Assembly: GCF_000378205.1 (NCBI RefSeq)
Contig: NZ_KB899427.1
Location: forward strand, 1 to 64,000
Direction: 5' to 3'
Length of the DNA stretch: 64,000 nt
Source of the DNA: Sediminispirochaeta bajacaliforniensis DSM 16054
Lineage (GTDB): Bacteria; Spirochaetota; Spirochaetia; DSM-16054; Sediminispirochaetaceae
A program made the position numbers and the translations under genes. Under the pieces are notes generated by a model. That model did no database searches. It saw only the letters and a list, made by a program, of their open reading frames with translations, and was not told the origin of the DNA. Below, piece by piece: positions 8,275-17,617 of the stretch (within the stretch, counting starts at the first letter, position 1; each line of letters starts with the position of its first letter).

Positions 8275-9384
8275 TCAGACGTTGAAACGGAAATGGACGA
8301 TGTCCCCGTCTTTGACAACGTACTCCTTTCCCTCGATACGAAGCCGACCGGCGGCCTTTACCTGCTGTTCACTTCCGAGCTCAAAAAGATCGTCACAGTG
8401 GTATACTTCCGCCTTGATAAAGCCTTTTTCAAAATCGGTATGGATGACACCGGCGGCCTTTGGGGCGGTGTCCCCCTCGTGAAAGGTCCAGGCCCGGTCC
8501 TCATCCGCTCCTGCGGTAAAGAAGGTGCGAAGTCCCAGCATACGATAACCGGTACGAATCAAGCTGTTGAGCCCGCTTTCGGCAAGGCCTGCGGCATCCA
8601 AAAACTCATGCTTGTCCTCTTCGCTCTCAAGGGCCGCAATTTCCGCCTCGAGCTTTCCGCAAATGACGACGACCTCGGCCCCTTCTTTCCCGGCAATGCG
8701 CTTCACCTCTTCGACAAAGCCGTTTCCCGCAAGGAGTGCATCCTCATCGACATTGCAAACATAGACCTGGGGCTTTAGGGTAATGAGATGAAGATCCCGC
8801 ATCAGCTCAAGCTCTTCATCCTTCCATTCCCGGCTCCTGGCGGGTTTCCCTTCGGTAAATAATGCGGAGAGCTCCTCGAGGATCGGAACAAGGGCCGCTG
8901 CCCGTTTGCCGGACTCGGTCCCCACCGCCTTCATCGCCTTGACGTTTTTCTCCTTTCGGCGCTCCACCGTTTCGAGATCGGCAAGGGCAAGTTCTATATT
9001 AATGGTTTCGATGTCGGAACTTGGGTTGATCTTCCCACTGACATGGACGATATCCTCATCCTCAAAACAGCGGACCACGTGGGCGATGACCCCGACCTCT
9101 CTGATGTGGGACAGGAAGCGGTTGCCAAGCCCCTCCCCTTTACTTGCTCCGGCGACAAGCCCTGCGATGTCGACAAATTCGACAATGGCGGGAACCACCT
9201 TCTTAGGGGGAATCAATTCGACGATGTGGTCGAGGCGCGGATCCGGGACCGATACGATGCCAACATTAGGATCGATGGTACAAAAGGGGTAGTTAGCCGC
9301 CTCGGCAGGTGCACTGGTCAGTGCAGAGAATATAGTTGATTTACCGACATTCGGCAGTCCGACAATTCCACAGTTCAATCCCAT
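8275..9384 (-). CDS. ychF: Redox-regulated ATPase/GTPase YchF (OLA1 family)
   Basis: YchF is a conserved P-loop NTPase that binds ribosomes and prefers ATP. The 369 residues start MGLNCGIVGLPNVGKSTIFS with the P-loop at 9-17, and show DIAGLVAGASKGEGLGN as the G3 and switch region. The G4 motif NKxD is altered to NVDE (YVCNVDEDAL), the change that lets YchF proteins accept ATP. A C-terminal TGS-like domain ends the protein (GVIHTDFEKGFIKAEVY). The ATG chosen gives the standard family start; a longer frame upstream would add twelve unlike residues. It is divergent from sbcB. Confidence 0.95.
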   Translation of the reverse strand: MGLNCGIVGLPNVGKSTIFSALTSAPAEAANYPFCTIDPNVGIVSVPDPRLDHIVELIPPKKVVPAIVEFVDIAGLVAGASKGEGLGNRFLSHIREVGVIAHVVRCFEDEDIVHVSGKINPSSDIETINIELALADLETVERRKEKNVKAMKAVGTESGKRAAALVPILEELSALFTEGKPARSREWKDEELELMRDLHLITLKPQVYVCNVDEDALLAGNGFVEEVKRIAGKEGAEVVVICGKLEAEIAALESEEDKHEFLDAAGLAESGLNSLIRTGYRMLGLRTFFTAGADEDRAWTFHEGDTAPKAAGVIHTDFEKGFIKAEVYHCDDLFELGSEQQVKAAGRLRIEGKEYVVKDGDIVHFRFNV

Positions 9385-9461
9385 GGCGTTTAAGCTATCG
9401 CAAAGCGAAGGGAAATGCAAGTCCGGTGGCCACAGTCGAACCCTTGTGATAGGATGGGCTT

Positions 9462-10916
9462 ATGGCACGAAGCATCTACTGGTACGATCTTGAAACCTTT
9501 GGAACGCATCCCCGACTCGATCGGATAGCGCAATTTGCAGGCCTGCGTACCGATGAAGCCCTGAACGAGCTTGGGGAACCCTTGGTACTCTACTGCAAAA
9601 TCACCCAGGATTATGTTCCGGATCCGAAGGCATGCCTGATTACCGGTATCACCCCGGAAGAAACCCTACGAAAAGGGCTTTCCGAGCGCCGTTTTATCGA
9701 GCGGATCAACGAAGAATTCATGCAGCCGGGAAGCTGTGTTGCAGGCTTCAACAGCATCGCCTTTGACGACGAGTTCATCCGTGCCACCCTCTATCGTAAT
9801 CTGATGGATCCCTTTCGACGTGAATGGGCGGGAGGGAACAGCCGCTGGGATCTGCTCGATGTGCTGCGGGCTGCCCGGGACCTCAGACCCCAGGGCATGA
9901 CATGGCCCGAGGGGGAGAACGGAAGGCCGACCTTTCGCCTCGAAAAGCTGACAGAGGCCAATGCCCTTCCCCACCAGAACGCCCACGATGCCCTCTCGGA
10001 CGTACGGGCGACCATTGCCATGGCACGTCTGCTCAGGGAAAAGCAGCCGAAAATCTTCTCCTACCTTTACCAGGGACGCATCAAGGACCATGCCCGGCAG
10101 CTGATCGATCTTCATAAGCGAAGGCCTTTTCTCCATACTTCGGCAATGCTCTCCAACGAATACGGATATACCTCTATCCTTGCGCCCGTAGCCCCTCATC
10201 CAGCAAACCAAAATGCAATCCTCTGTTTCGATCTCCGACAAGATCCGGAGCCCCTTATAGAACGTTCTGTGGATGAGCTTAGACGCCTGATATTCGCTCC
10301 CAGCGAGGAGCTCTCTCTGGAAGAAAGCAGAATACGCCTCATTCCCATTCATATCAACCGATCTCCGGTATTGGCCCCTCTTTCGACCCTCGATCCGGAC
10401 ACGGCAAAACGCCTGGGGCTCGATGTCACCCTCTGCGGTAAACGGGCGGCAAAACTTGCCGAAGCCTCCCTCCTGACACAGAAAATCATGGAAGTTTTCC
10501 GAAGGGATGAGGCGGAGATACGACGCGACCCTGAGCTTGAAATTTACTCGGGAGGCTTTTTTAGCGATGCGGACCGCCAGAGAATGGAACGCTTTCGCGA
10601 ACTTTCACCGGAAGCCATGTTGAAACGTCGGGGAGATTTTCACGACCGCAGACTACCGGAGCTGGCCTGGCGTTTTGTCTGCCGAAACCATTCCGAAATC
10701 CTTGACGAAAACGAACGCAAGAAATGGAAAAGTTTTTGTGCAGGACGTCTTCTTTTCCCGCCGGAACGTCTTATTAATGATTTTGCTTTTTTTAAACGAA
10801 AGGTAAAAGAACTCTCCGGGGATACCAATCTTCCGGCCGGAGACAAAAAAATCATCAAAAAACTCGCCGAATGGGCGACGATCATCGAAGTGGATGTATT
10901 GAGCTACGAGGGGTGA
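9462..10916 (+). CDS. sbcB: Exodeoxyribonuclease I
   Basis: SbcB degrades single-stranded DNA from the 3' end and works in mismatch repair and recombination. The 484-residue protein begins with the first exonuclease motif YDLETFG (8-14), followed by GFNSIAFDDEF and the DEDDh motif HDALSDVRATIAMARLL, which together supply the metal-binding acidic residues and catalytic histidine. The SH3-like and C-terminal helical extensions of the family are present (RRLIFAPSEEL, KWKSFCAGRLLFP). Length agrees with E. coli ExoI. The gene is single and divergent from ychF. The promoter of the next gene begins just past its stop. Confidence 0.93.
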   Translation: MARSIYWYDLETFGTHPRLDRIAQFAGLRTDEALNELGEPLVLYCKITQDYVPDPKACLITGITPEETLRKGLSERRFIERINEEFMQPGSCVAGFNSIAFDDEFIRATLYRNLMDPFRREWAGGNSRWDLLDVLRAARDLRPQGMTWPEGENGRPTFRLEKLTEANALPHQNAHDALSDVRATIAMARLLREKQPKIFSYLYQGRIKDHARQLIDLHKRRPFLHTSAMLSNEYGYTSILAPVAPHPANQNAILCFDLRQDPEPLIERSVDELRRLIFAPSEELSLEESRIRLIPIHINRSPVLAPLSTLDPDTAKRLGLDVTLCGKRAAKLAEASLLTQKIMEVFRRDEAEIRRDPELEIYSGGFFSDADRQRMERFRELSPEAMLKRRGDFHDRRLPELAWRFVCRNHSEILDENERKKWKSFCAGRLLFPPERLINDFAFFKRKVKELSGDTNLPAGDKKIIKKLAEWATIIEVDVLSYEG

Positions 10917-10922
10917 TTTGTT

Positions 10923-10952
10923 TTGTACAATTGGTCGCAGTTATGATATAAT
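10923..10952 (+). promoter_or_regulatory. Extended -10 promoter of the two-component pair
   Basis: TTGTAC (10923-10928) and a perfect TATAAT (10947-10952) are 18 bases apart, and TG stands one base before the -10 box. The promoter lies inside what would be the first codons of the kinase if the earliest TTG were used, so it argues for the later start at 10984. Confidence 0.6.
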
Positions 10953-10983
10953 TCATAAGCTATTCAATCGTGAGAACAAGAGT

Positions 10984-12696
10984 TTGAAAAAACCCGGCCA
11001 ACATACTATTTTTAGTCGATTAGTTATCAGCTTTGCGGCATCCGTTCTTGGTCCCACTATCTGCATAATACTACTTGTTATTGTCGTCTTCTATCATAAC
11101 AACACAAGTAAAGCCCAGCAGCAGATGGAGGATTCTTCTATTCTAGTTGCCAATAATATCGATAGTTATCTCAGTGAAATAGGGACAATAACTATTGCTC
11201 CTTACTATCACACGTACTTTGGTTCACAAAAAACGATTGATCCATCTTCTGCTTCTTATGCATCAGCCCTCAACGATTTTCAGACCGAAATGCGTTCGTT
11301 ATTGAACCTTTCGAATTACTCACGAAGCGATATTCTTGATCTGCTTGTATGGTCAGATGGCCGATACCTTTATTATATACTTTATAATCAGACAAAATAT
11401 TTCCAGCCGACATATCAAATAGAAAAACAGGAATGGTTCGACAAAGCATTTAGAAACAACGGTAAAATAATATTCGCTTCAAACTATTCTGAAAACAGGG
11501 AAACCGGCGTTCTATCAGGAAACTCTTTCTATATGGTAAGAAATATTAACAACCTCGTAAACCGAAAGCAAAAAAACCTCATTATTCTTAACGTCAGTAC
11601 TAAATATTTCGATGAGCAATTCGAAAAAATGAATCTGCTGTTTCAAAGTTTTATTGTCATTACCAACGGTCAAGGCAACATTATTTATTCGAGCAGACCA
11701 ATTACCGCCAATATTCTAAGGTCCATCATATCAAAACGAGTCTTTGAATATGACGACACCAATTGGCAGGTACTAACAACGGATTCAAATAAATTCGACC
11801 TCAAGGTGCATGTTATTTATTCATTAGACGACGTGAAGCATCAAACTTCCTTTTTAATCGGATATATCCTGCTTATCACTCTTGGAGGGATATTTCTTGC
11901 AGTAATTCTTTTTCGACATTTCAATAAATGGATATCATCGTCAGCAAAAGCCATAACATCGACTTTTTCTGAATTAGAAAAAGGAAACCTCAGTGCACGA
12001 TGCCCAGAGGTTTATGTCAAGGAATACAACGAGATCGGGCACTCCGTGAATAAAGCGATTATCCGATTAGAAGAAAAAATCAAGAATGAATACATTCTTA
12101 CGATACAACAGAAAACCGTACAGCTCTATGCCTTGCAATCGCAAATACAACCTCATTTTCTTATCAATACCATATATTGCTTCATAGCACTCAACCAGAT
12201 AGGCGAAACAGAAAAGCTCACAAATGCATTCTATCAGCTCTCCAATCTGCTGCGATATGTCCTAAGCAAGAAACAGTTTTCAACCGTTGGTGAAGAGCTC
12301 GATTTTCTGAATAGTTACCTCATGTTGCACAAAATGAGATTTGAAAACAGACTCGAATTCTCGATCGAATGCCCAAAAGATGCAGAAAGCATCAAAATTC
12401 CAAGACTTTTATTGCAACCGATAGTCGAGAATTCCGTAATACATGGCATTGAACCCTGTGAACACCCCTGCTACTGCAACATAAAAGTAGAACTCCAGGA
12501 TACTGTTTTTACCATCAGTATTATTGACAACGGCGTTGGATTCGATACCTCCTCCATTCCGGATGAAAAAGATTCGGTCGGCCTTTACTATATTCGTGAA
12601 CGGCTAAAACTTTGGAACGGAAGTGCAAAACTTTTTGTAGAAAGTTCCGACACCACCCGTGTGCTCATAAAAATACCGATGGAGAAAGCAACATGA
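10984..12696 (+). CDS. Sensor histidine kinase, YesM type
   Basis: This membrane kinase probably senses a carbohydrate outside the cell and phosphorylates the response regulator encoded next to it. Residues 12-37 form the first membrane helix, a long extracellular sensor domain of about 250 residues follows, and the second helix is near 290-310. A HAMP-like segment comes next, then the His_kinase motif QSQIQPHFLINTIY with His391, and a HATPase domain with the N box IVENSVIHG and DNGVGFD. YesM kinases normally read QINPHFLYN, so the motif is slightly variant. The TTG at 10984 is preferred because the promoter covers the alternative TTG at 10918. It overlaps the regulator gene by four bases. 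Confidence 0.85.
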   Translation: MKKPGQHTIFSRLVISFAASVLGPTICIILLVIVVFYHNNTSKAQQQMEDSSILVANNIDSYLSEIGTITIAPYYHTYFGSQKTIDPSSASYASALNDFQTEMRSLLNLSNYSRSDILDLLVWSDGRYLYYILYNQTKYFQPTYQIEKQEWFDKAFRNNGKIIFASNYSENRETGVLSGNSFYMVRNINNLVNRKQKNLIILNVSTKYFDEQFEKMNLLFQSFIVITNGQGNIIYSSRPITANILRSIISKRVFEYDDTNWQVLTTDSNKFDLKVHVIYSLDDVKHQTSFLIGYILLITLGGIFLAVILFRHFNKWISSSAKAITSTFSELEKGNLSARCPEVYVKEYNEIGHSVNKAIIRLEEKIKNEYILTIQQKTVQLYALQSQIQPHFLINTIYCFIALNQIGETEKLTNAFYQLSNLLRYVLSKKQFSTVGEELDFLNSYLMLHKMRFENRLEFSIECPKDAESIKIPRLLLQPIVENSVIHGIEPCEHPCYCNIKVELQDTVFTISIIDNGVGFDTSSIPDEKDSVGLYYIRERLKLWNGSAKLFVESSDTTRVLIKIPMEKAT

Positions 12697-14072
12697 ATAT
12701 TCTTATAGTGGATGATGAGCCACTTATCCATCGTTCAATTGAATTCATAATACGTCAATTTAAATTTCTGGATATTACCATCTCTCATGCCTACAATGCC
12801 TCTGAAATGTATACATACCTTAAACAACATAACATAGAACTTGCATTTGTTGACATAAGGATGCCCGGTGCCAACGGCCTTTCGGCTATAGCACAGGCCA
12901 AAAATCTTTCATACGACACTCTTTATTTTATTATGAGCGGATACAGTGAATTCGATTATGCAAGGGAGGCAATTACTATTGGTGTGGAAGAATACCTTTT
13001 AAAACCGCTCAATGACGATACGCTCCGTAGAGTGATTAACAGCGTTAGAGAAAAGCATAAACATATTATCGAACAAAGGAAAAACACAATTCGCGGTTGG
13101 TTACACGATGTTATTGATAGGCGAGAATGCCGCGACGAAGCTCTCAACAGGCACGCAATGGCCGCTATTTATGTATCAGATGACCACTCGACCAACTCTG
13201 AAGGGATTTGGGTGCCAAAGTTATACAGTAAATTTGAGGAATATATCGTATCGTGTCCGGCTTCGGATGGCGTTCTTTTCATGATGTATGCTCCTCGCGA
13301 AGAATATATAAATGAAGTGCTGAATACCAATAGAAAAGCGACGATCCCCCATGAAATGACTATGTATATCTCGAAAGTATATTCTGACCCGGCTGAATTT
13401 AGAGATGTTCTGCAGAAAATGCTTGATTTCGCCGGAGTTCGTATTTTACTGGGCATCGGAATGCATTATCAGTTTCATGATATCATCAATTCCAACACGG
13501 GGCTGCTGGATTATGTAAAGGACTGCCTGTACTGGAAAGATTGTTTCCATACGGGCGACTGTCTCGCATATCTTTCGGCCTGTCCTCCTGTTTATCGTCC
13601 GATATATGAAGGAAGTATTCCCGATACATATATAGAAAATATCTATGCATTTATAGCCTGTGTACTCGAGATTAATACTATCGAGTTATCATTACCGAAA
13701 AGACTTCGTTCAATGATGGAACATGCCGGAAATGATATGATTAAAAAACAAAATTCAACCGATAGAATCGACATGATACTGAAATATATAAACGAAAATT
13801 TTTGTACAGATATCTCTATTGCAAGTATTTCCGAACGTTTTGGCATCACGCCTAACTATCTTAGCACACTACTTAACAACAAGCTCGGGATAAAATTCGC
13901 CGATTACCTTTCCGATCTGAGAATAATCTATGCGAAAGAACTGCTTGCAAACACAAACCTTCGGGTAAAAGATATAATGGAAAAAGTGGGATATTACAGC
14001 CAAAGTCATTTCAATAAATTATTTGTAGAAAAGGTAGGAGTCACACCATCGGCATACAGGAAAATCCTCTAA
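12693..14072 (+). CDS. AraC-type response regulator, YesN type
   Basis: The 459-residue regulator has a receiver domain at the N-terminus (MNILIVDDEP; phospho-acceptor Asp54 in FVDIRMPGANG; conserved YLLKPL lysine). A middle region of about 220 residues follows, then a C-terminal AraC DNA-binding domain with two helix-turn-helix units (ISIASISERFGITPNYLSTL and VKDIMEKVGYYSQSHFNKLF). Such proteins activate sugar importer operons by binding direct repeats. The ATGA overlap with the kinase gene indicates coupling. The likely target is the convergent ABC importer operon, whose promoter carries direct repeats at 19664-19691. Confidence 0.88.
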   Translation: MNILIVDDEPLIHRSIEFIIRQFKFLDITISHAYNASEMYTYLKQHNIELAFVDIRMPGANGLSAIAQAKNLSYDTLYFIMSGYSEFDYAREAITIGVEEYLLKPLNDDTLRRVINSVREKHKHIIEQRKNTIRGWLHDVIDRRECRDEALNRHAMAAIYVSDDHSTNSEGIWVPKLYSKFEEYIVSCPASDGVLFMMYAPREEYINEVLNTNRKATIPHEMTMYISKVYSDPAEFRDVLQKMLDFAGVRILLGIGMHYQFHDIINSNTGLLDYVKDCLYWKDCFHTGDCLAYLSACPPVYRPIYEGSIPDTYIENIYAFIACVLEINTIELSLPKRLRSMMEHAGNDMIKKQNSTDRIDMILKYINENFCTDISIASISERFGITPNYLSTLLNNKLGIKFADYLSDLRIIYAKELLANTNLRVKDIMEKVGYYSQSHFNKLFVEKVGVTPSAYRKIL

Positions 14073-14083
14073 ATTATAAATAG

Positions 14084-14120
14084 ATTTGTTCCCCGGCCGC
14101 AGTAATTCCAGGGAACAAAT
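14084..14120. terminator. Bidirectional hairpin between convergent operons
   Basis: ATTTGTTCCC (14084-14093) and GGGAACAAAT (14111-14120) form a perfect ten-base-pair stem with a 17-base loop, placed between the regulator gene and the binding-protein gene that face each other. A run of T is weak on both sides. It probably protects or ends both transcripts. Confidence 0.6.
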
Positions 14121-14141
14121 TATTCAAGAAATAATAAAAAT

Positions 14142-15437
14142 TTATTTATAGAGAGATGCTGTTTTGTCAGCTATGGTTTTTACTGTATCTTCAGGAGATA
14201 CCCCATTGATAATACAAGCCTGGATAGCGTTTGTAACAATGGTGTCCTTCACTTCGGCATATGCTTCATCGAATGGGGAGTTAACAAAATAGTCAAGCTG
14301 GCCGACAGCGACATCAAGTAAAGGATACTTTTCCAAGGCGCTCTTATAGGTATCGGTCTCAAGAATAGACTTTCTCGGCGGCAAATAACCGGTACCGACG
14401 GAAAACCGAGCGCTGGTCTCGGTACTAGTCATATATTTAAGGAATTCCCATGCAGCGTTTTCTTTCTCTTCGGATGAACCGGTGAACATTACAAAGTTGG
14501 ATCCACCGGGAATTGCTGAGTATGTAACCTCTTTCGGAATATAAGCAACACCTACTTTGAATTTACAGTTGTTTACAAGATTCTTGTATTGGGCGCAACT
14601 TTGCATAATCATAGCGGTAGTGCCGGCAATAAAAACATTGCGACAAGCGGCAGAAGAATTGTAATCCTGTCCTTCCGGAATATACATTGTTCCGGCTCCG
14701 ATCATATCTCTCCAGAGATAAAGAGGCTTTGCTCCCGATTCATTATTGAACCCTATACCATTACCTTCTTCATTGTAAATCTGACCGCCGGCCGTAATAA
14801 CGAGGCCAAGATAATACCAAGGGTCTATTGGACAGCTATAGCCATATTTTCCGTCCCTGGTCAATATTGTGGCGGCAGACTTTAGTTCATCCCATGTGGA
14901 GGGAGCAGAAACTCCTGCGCTTTTGAATAAATCTGCATTATAATACAATACGGGCATGCTGCGACCCTCGGGAAGGGCAATCAAGGCATCATCATAATAA
15001 GAATAATCCAGAATGCCTTTGTAGTAATCATCTATATTATAATCATCACGTTTAACATAACTTTTAAGATCGACAAGAGCTCCCGCTTCGGCGTACATAC
15101 CGATACGACCGATTTCAAGCTGCGCAATCTGCGGGGCGTTTCCTGAAGCGACGGCAGCTTGGATTTTAGTTCCTTCTGTAGTGTAGTCACCTTGATAGAT
15201 GGCTTCAACATGCACTGCGCTTTGGGAAGCATTGTAGTCGTCAACAAGCTGCTGAATAAGATCACCGGTACCGCCGCTCATTGCATGCCAAAACTCAATG
15301 TCCATTGTCTTCTGAGAAGCTTCATCAGAAGAACTCGCCTTAGATGCATCGGTTGACATCGATGACTTGCCGCACCCCGATAGCATTCCGACTGACAGCA
15401 GCACCGAAAGTAGGGTTGGAAAAAGTTTTTTCACCAT
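14142..15437 (-). CDS. Sugar ABC transporter substrate-binding lipoprotein
   Basis: This 431-residue extracytoplasmic protein captures the substrate for the importer encoded upstream. It has a lipoprotein signal peptide (MVKKLFPTLLSVLLSVGMLS) with the lipid-modified cysteine at 22, followed by a serine-rich spacer. The mature part resembles the MalE/UgpB family: IEFWHAMSGGTGDLIQQLVD, VDDYNASQSAVHVEAIYQGD, PVLYYNADLFKSAGVSAP and NAAWEFLKYMTS. It is the last gene of a minus-strand operon (ATPase, permease, permease, phosphatase, binding protein). The start ATG is preceded by a good AAAGGAG ribosome site. The ligand may be a phosphodiester-linked sugar given the enzyme gene before it, but this is inference. 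Confidence 0.88.
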   Translation of the reverse strand: MVKKLFPTLLSVLLSVGMLSGCGKSSMSTDASKASSSDEASQKTMDIEFWHAMSGGTGDLIQQLVDDYNASQSAVHVEAIYQGDYTTEGTKIQAAVASGNAPQIAQLEIGRIGMYAEAGALVDLKSYVKRDDYNIDDYYKGILDYSYYDDALIALPEGRSMPVLYYNADLFKSAGVSAPSTWDELKSAATILTRDGKYGYSCPIDPWYYLGLVITAGGQIYNEEGNGIGFNNESGAKPLYLWRDMIGAGTMYIPEGQDYNSSAACRNVFIAGTTAMIMQSCAQYKNLVNNCKFKVGVAYIPKEVTYSAIPGGSNFVMFTGSSEEKENAAWEFLKYMTSTETSARFSVGTGYLPPRKSILETDTYKSALEKYPLLDVAVGQLDYFVNSPFDEAYAEVKDTIVTNAIQACIINGVSPEDTVKTIADKTASLYK

Positions 15438-15471
15438 AAAATCTCCTTTAAAAAATATTTTCGACCGAGAC

Positions 15472-16755
15472 TCATGTAAGAATCTCAGTAATAGGTTTAC
15501 CTTGCGCTGTTGGCATGGGAACGCCAAGGATTGCGGCGTACGTAGGCGCTTCGTCAATAAGAGTGCCGTGTGCTATCACAACGCCGTTTTTTATCTGCGG
15601 GCCAGCGGCAAAAAAAGTCGGTTGGGGACCTTTTGAAGGGAGATGTCCATGCGCCGATACAGAGAGCTTATAGTCATTGTTATCGGTGGGTCGAATGATC
15701 TCTCCGGAACAATCGTTGCCAAAGGCTGTACCGATACACCCTTCTATAGCGTAGTCGAACGGCCCTTCCAAATGATAAATTTCTTTGAGTTCCTTTTTGC
15801 CAAAGACTTTTTCACAACCGTAATGCCTGTTATCAACAAAACTGTTCATTGCTTCTTCGGCCTGAGCACGTAGACCTATATCCAAAGGATCAGAGAGTAC
15901 GACATGGCAGGAGATACCCGCTGAATGGCAATACATTTTCCAATCTTTTACCACTCCATTGCCATCAATAGTTATAAGGCCTTTGTCTCGCAGAACAACA
16001 TTCGGATAAAACACCTTTTGTACCGGCAAATGGCCGTGATCACCCATGACGACAAAATTTGTTTCGTCATATAGTCCCTGGCTTTTCAGAAGTTCTACTA
16101 CTAAACCGAAACGCCTGTCACATTCCAACAATGCTTCTTTCGCTTGCGGTGAAAATCCGCCGTTGGCATGACGGGCATGGTCGAGGTATGAAAGGTGCAA
16201 CATCACGACCTCCGGTTTGTGCTCCCTTATGACCTCGAGAAGACATCGTATCCCGAATTCATCCAACTCCGGCTGATATTTCCAGTGCAGTAAATGACGA
16301 TATTTGTCAAACAATTTTTCCATCCCTGGCGCGCATACCGAAACAAATCTCTGCCTTGAGTCTCCGCCAGGTTCATCAGACCATATTTCCGGGATGTTAT
16401 AATCGATGTTTGGATCGGCACCTGTAACAGGCCAGTTAACCACAGAAAAGCGATATCCCGCTTTTTTGCCCGCGTCGATTATTGTGGGAACAAGGAGTTC
16501 TTCACGTCTCCAATGCCATTCAGGATGGGCATTACCGACCTGAACTTTCTCATTATGATATATACCGTGTACATCCGGGTAGCATCCGGTCAGCATCGTC
16601 GCATGCGCCGCGTATGTCATAGCGGGATAGACCGAATCCACCTGTTGAACCAAGGAACCGTTTTTTAGGATGGGAAAGAGATTAGGACACTCTTTCAACC
16701 AATCCATATCATCAAAGAACAAAGAATCGACTGACAAAATAAATAACCTGGTCAT
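15472..16755 (-). CDS. Cytoplasmic nucleotide pyrophosphatase/phosphodiesterase-family enzyme
   Basis: The 427-residue protein belongs to the alkaline phosphatase superfamily and is closest to the NPP phosphodiesterases and phosphonoacetate hydrolase. It starts MTRLFILSVDSL, with Asp10 as metal ligand. The nucleophile threonine is Thr47 in SVYPAMTYAAHATMLTG, followed by the typical CYPDVHGIYHN. The second metal site is VMGDHGHLP, with another histidine in SAHGHLP. There is no signal peptide, so it acts inside the cell, presumably on an imported phosphate ester. It lies between the second permease gene and the binding-protein gene. The ATG was chosen because a GAGGTGA ribosome site stands six bases ahead; a GTG two codons earlier overlaps that site. 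Confidence 0.8.
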   Translation of the reverse strand: MTRLFILSVDSLFFDDMDWLKECPNLFPILKNGSLVQQVDSVYPAMTYAAHATMLTGCYPDVHGIYHNEKVQVGNAHPEWHWRREELLVPTIIDAGKKAGYRFSVVNWPVTGADPNIDYNIPEIWSDEPGGDSRQRFVSVCAPGMEKLFDKYRHLLHWKYQPELDEFGIRCLLEVIREHKPEVVMLHLSYLDHARHANGGFSPQAKEALLECDRRFGLVVELLKSQGLYDETNFVVMGDHGHLPVQKVFYPNVVLRDKGLITIDGNGVVKDWKMYCHSAGISCHVVLSDPLDIGLRAQAEEAMNSFVDNRHYGCEKVFGKKELKEIYHLEGPFDYAIEGCIGTAFGNDCSGEIIRPTDNNDYKLSVSAHGHLPSKGPQPTFFAAGPQIKNGVVIAHGTLIDEAPTYAAILGVPMPTAQGKPITEILT

Positions 16756-16770
16756 TAGCACTCACCTCAA

Positions 16771-17605
16771 TTATTTAATTCCCGAGTATACGAAAGCATT
16801 TCGTATTTTCTTGCTGGCGATAATATAGATGCCCAGTATTGGTAAAACGAGAATTAGGTTACCGGCCATTATATAGTTCCATCTAACCATAGCATCTGCA
16901 TCTTTCAGCAGCGCAATACCGATCGGCAACGTACGCAAAGAGTCGCTGCTCGTCATGATAAGCGGCCAAAAATAACTATTCCAATTTGAAATAAACATAA
17001 GAAGTCCGACAGTTATCAGTGCGGGCTTTGCCATCGGCATCATTATTTTAAACATTATTTTGACGTTACTCGCATCATCCAACTTGGCGGCTTCTATAAC
17101 TTCCTGAGGAACCTGCATGAAATACTGCCTCAGCAAAAATATACCAAATGGATTTGAAATGAAGGGTATCACCAATGCCGCATAGGAGTTAACAATATGC
17201 ATTTTGCAGAACATGAAGTAAACTGGCAGAAAGGTTATCTGTTGCGGTATCATGAGCCCCATAAGCACAAGGCCGAATACTATCGGCTTCATCTTATAAT
17301 GATATCTGGATAGGCTGTAGGCAGCGGGCACGATAATAAGATACTGCAACAGCAACTATAATGGAATTCTTCAGATAGGTTCCAATAGATATCTTTTGAA
17401 AGACGTAAACAAAATTTTCCCACTGTAATGAACCCGGTAGCATTTTCGGCGGATACTGCAAGGTCTCCGATAATGTTTTGAAGGCCGTAGATATCATCCA
17501 GAAAAACGGAAATGCAAAAAAGAGTACTACAAGGAATTTAAGCATCACGCTTGCAGCGTCCAACGTAGTATGTAATGTCTTTGTAGCTCTCTGTGATTTT
17601 TCCAC
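16771..17605 (-). pseudogene. Sugar ABC transporter permease (MalG type), frameshifted
   Basis: The N-terminal part (MEKSQRATKTLHTTLDAASV, then PFFWMISTAFKTLSETLQYP and FQKISIGTYLKNSIIVAVAV) and the C-terminal part (LIIVPAAYSLSRYHYKMKPI, EVIEAAKLDDASNVKIMF, ending YIIASKKIRNAF) are halves of one MalG-like permease but lie in different frames. The switch is near 17335-17350. Related permeases have about 17 residues between the NS and AAY motifs; here only about 12 can be read, so a deletion of roughly 14 or 17 bases fits better than a single-base error. Without repair the transporter should lack its second permease. The EAA loop is intact in the C-terminal half. Confidence 0.78.
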
Positions 17606-17617
17606 TACTATCCTCCC

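Noticed and set aside
17294-17605. Programmed frameshifting in the permease gene
   Set aside because: No slippery heptamer or downstream structure is visible, and the missing residues in the joined product point to a deletion.
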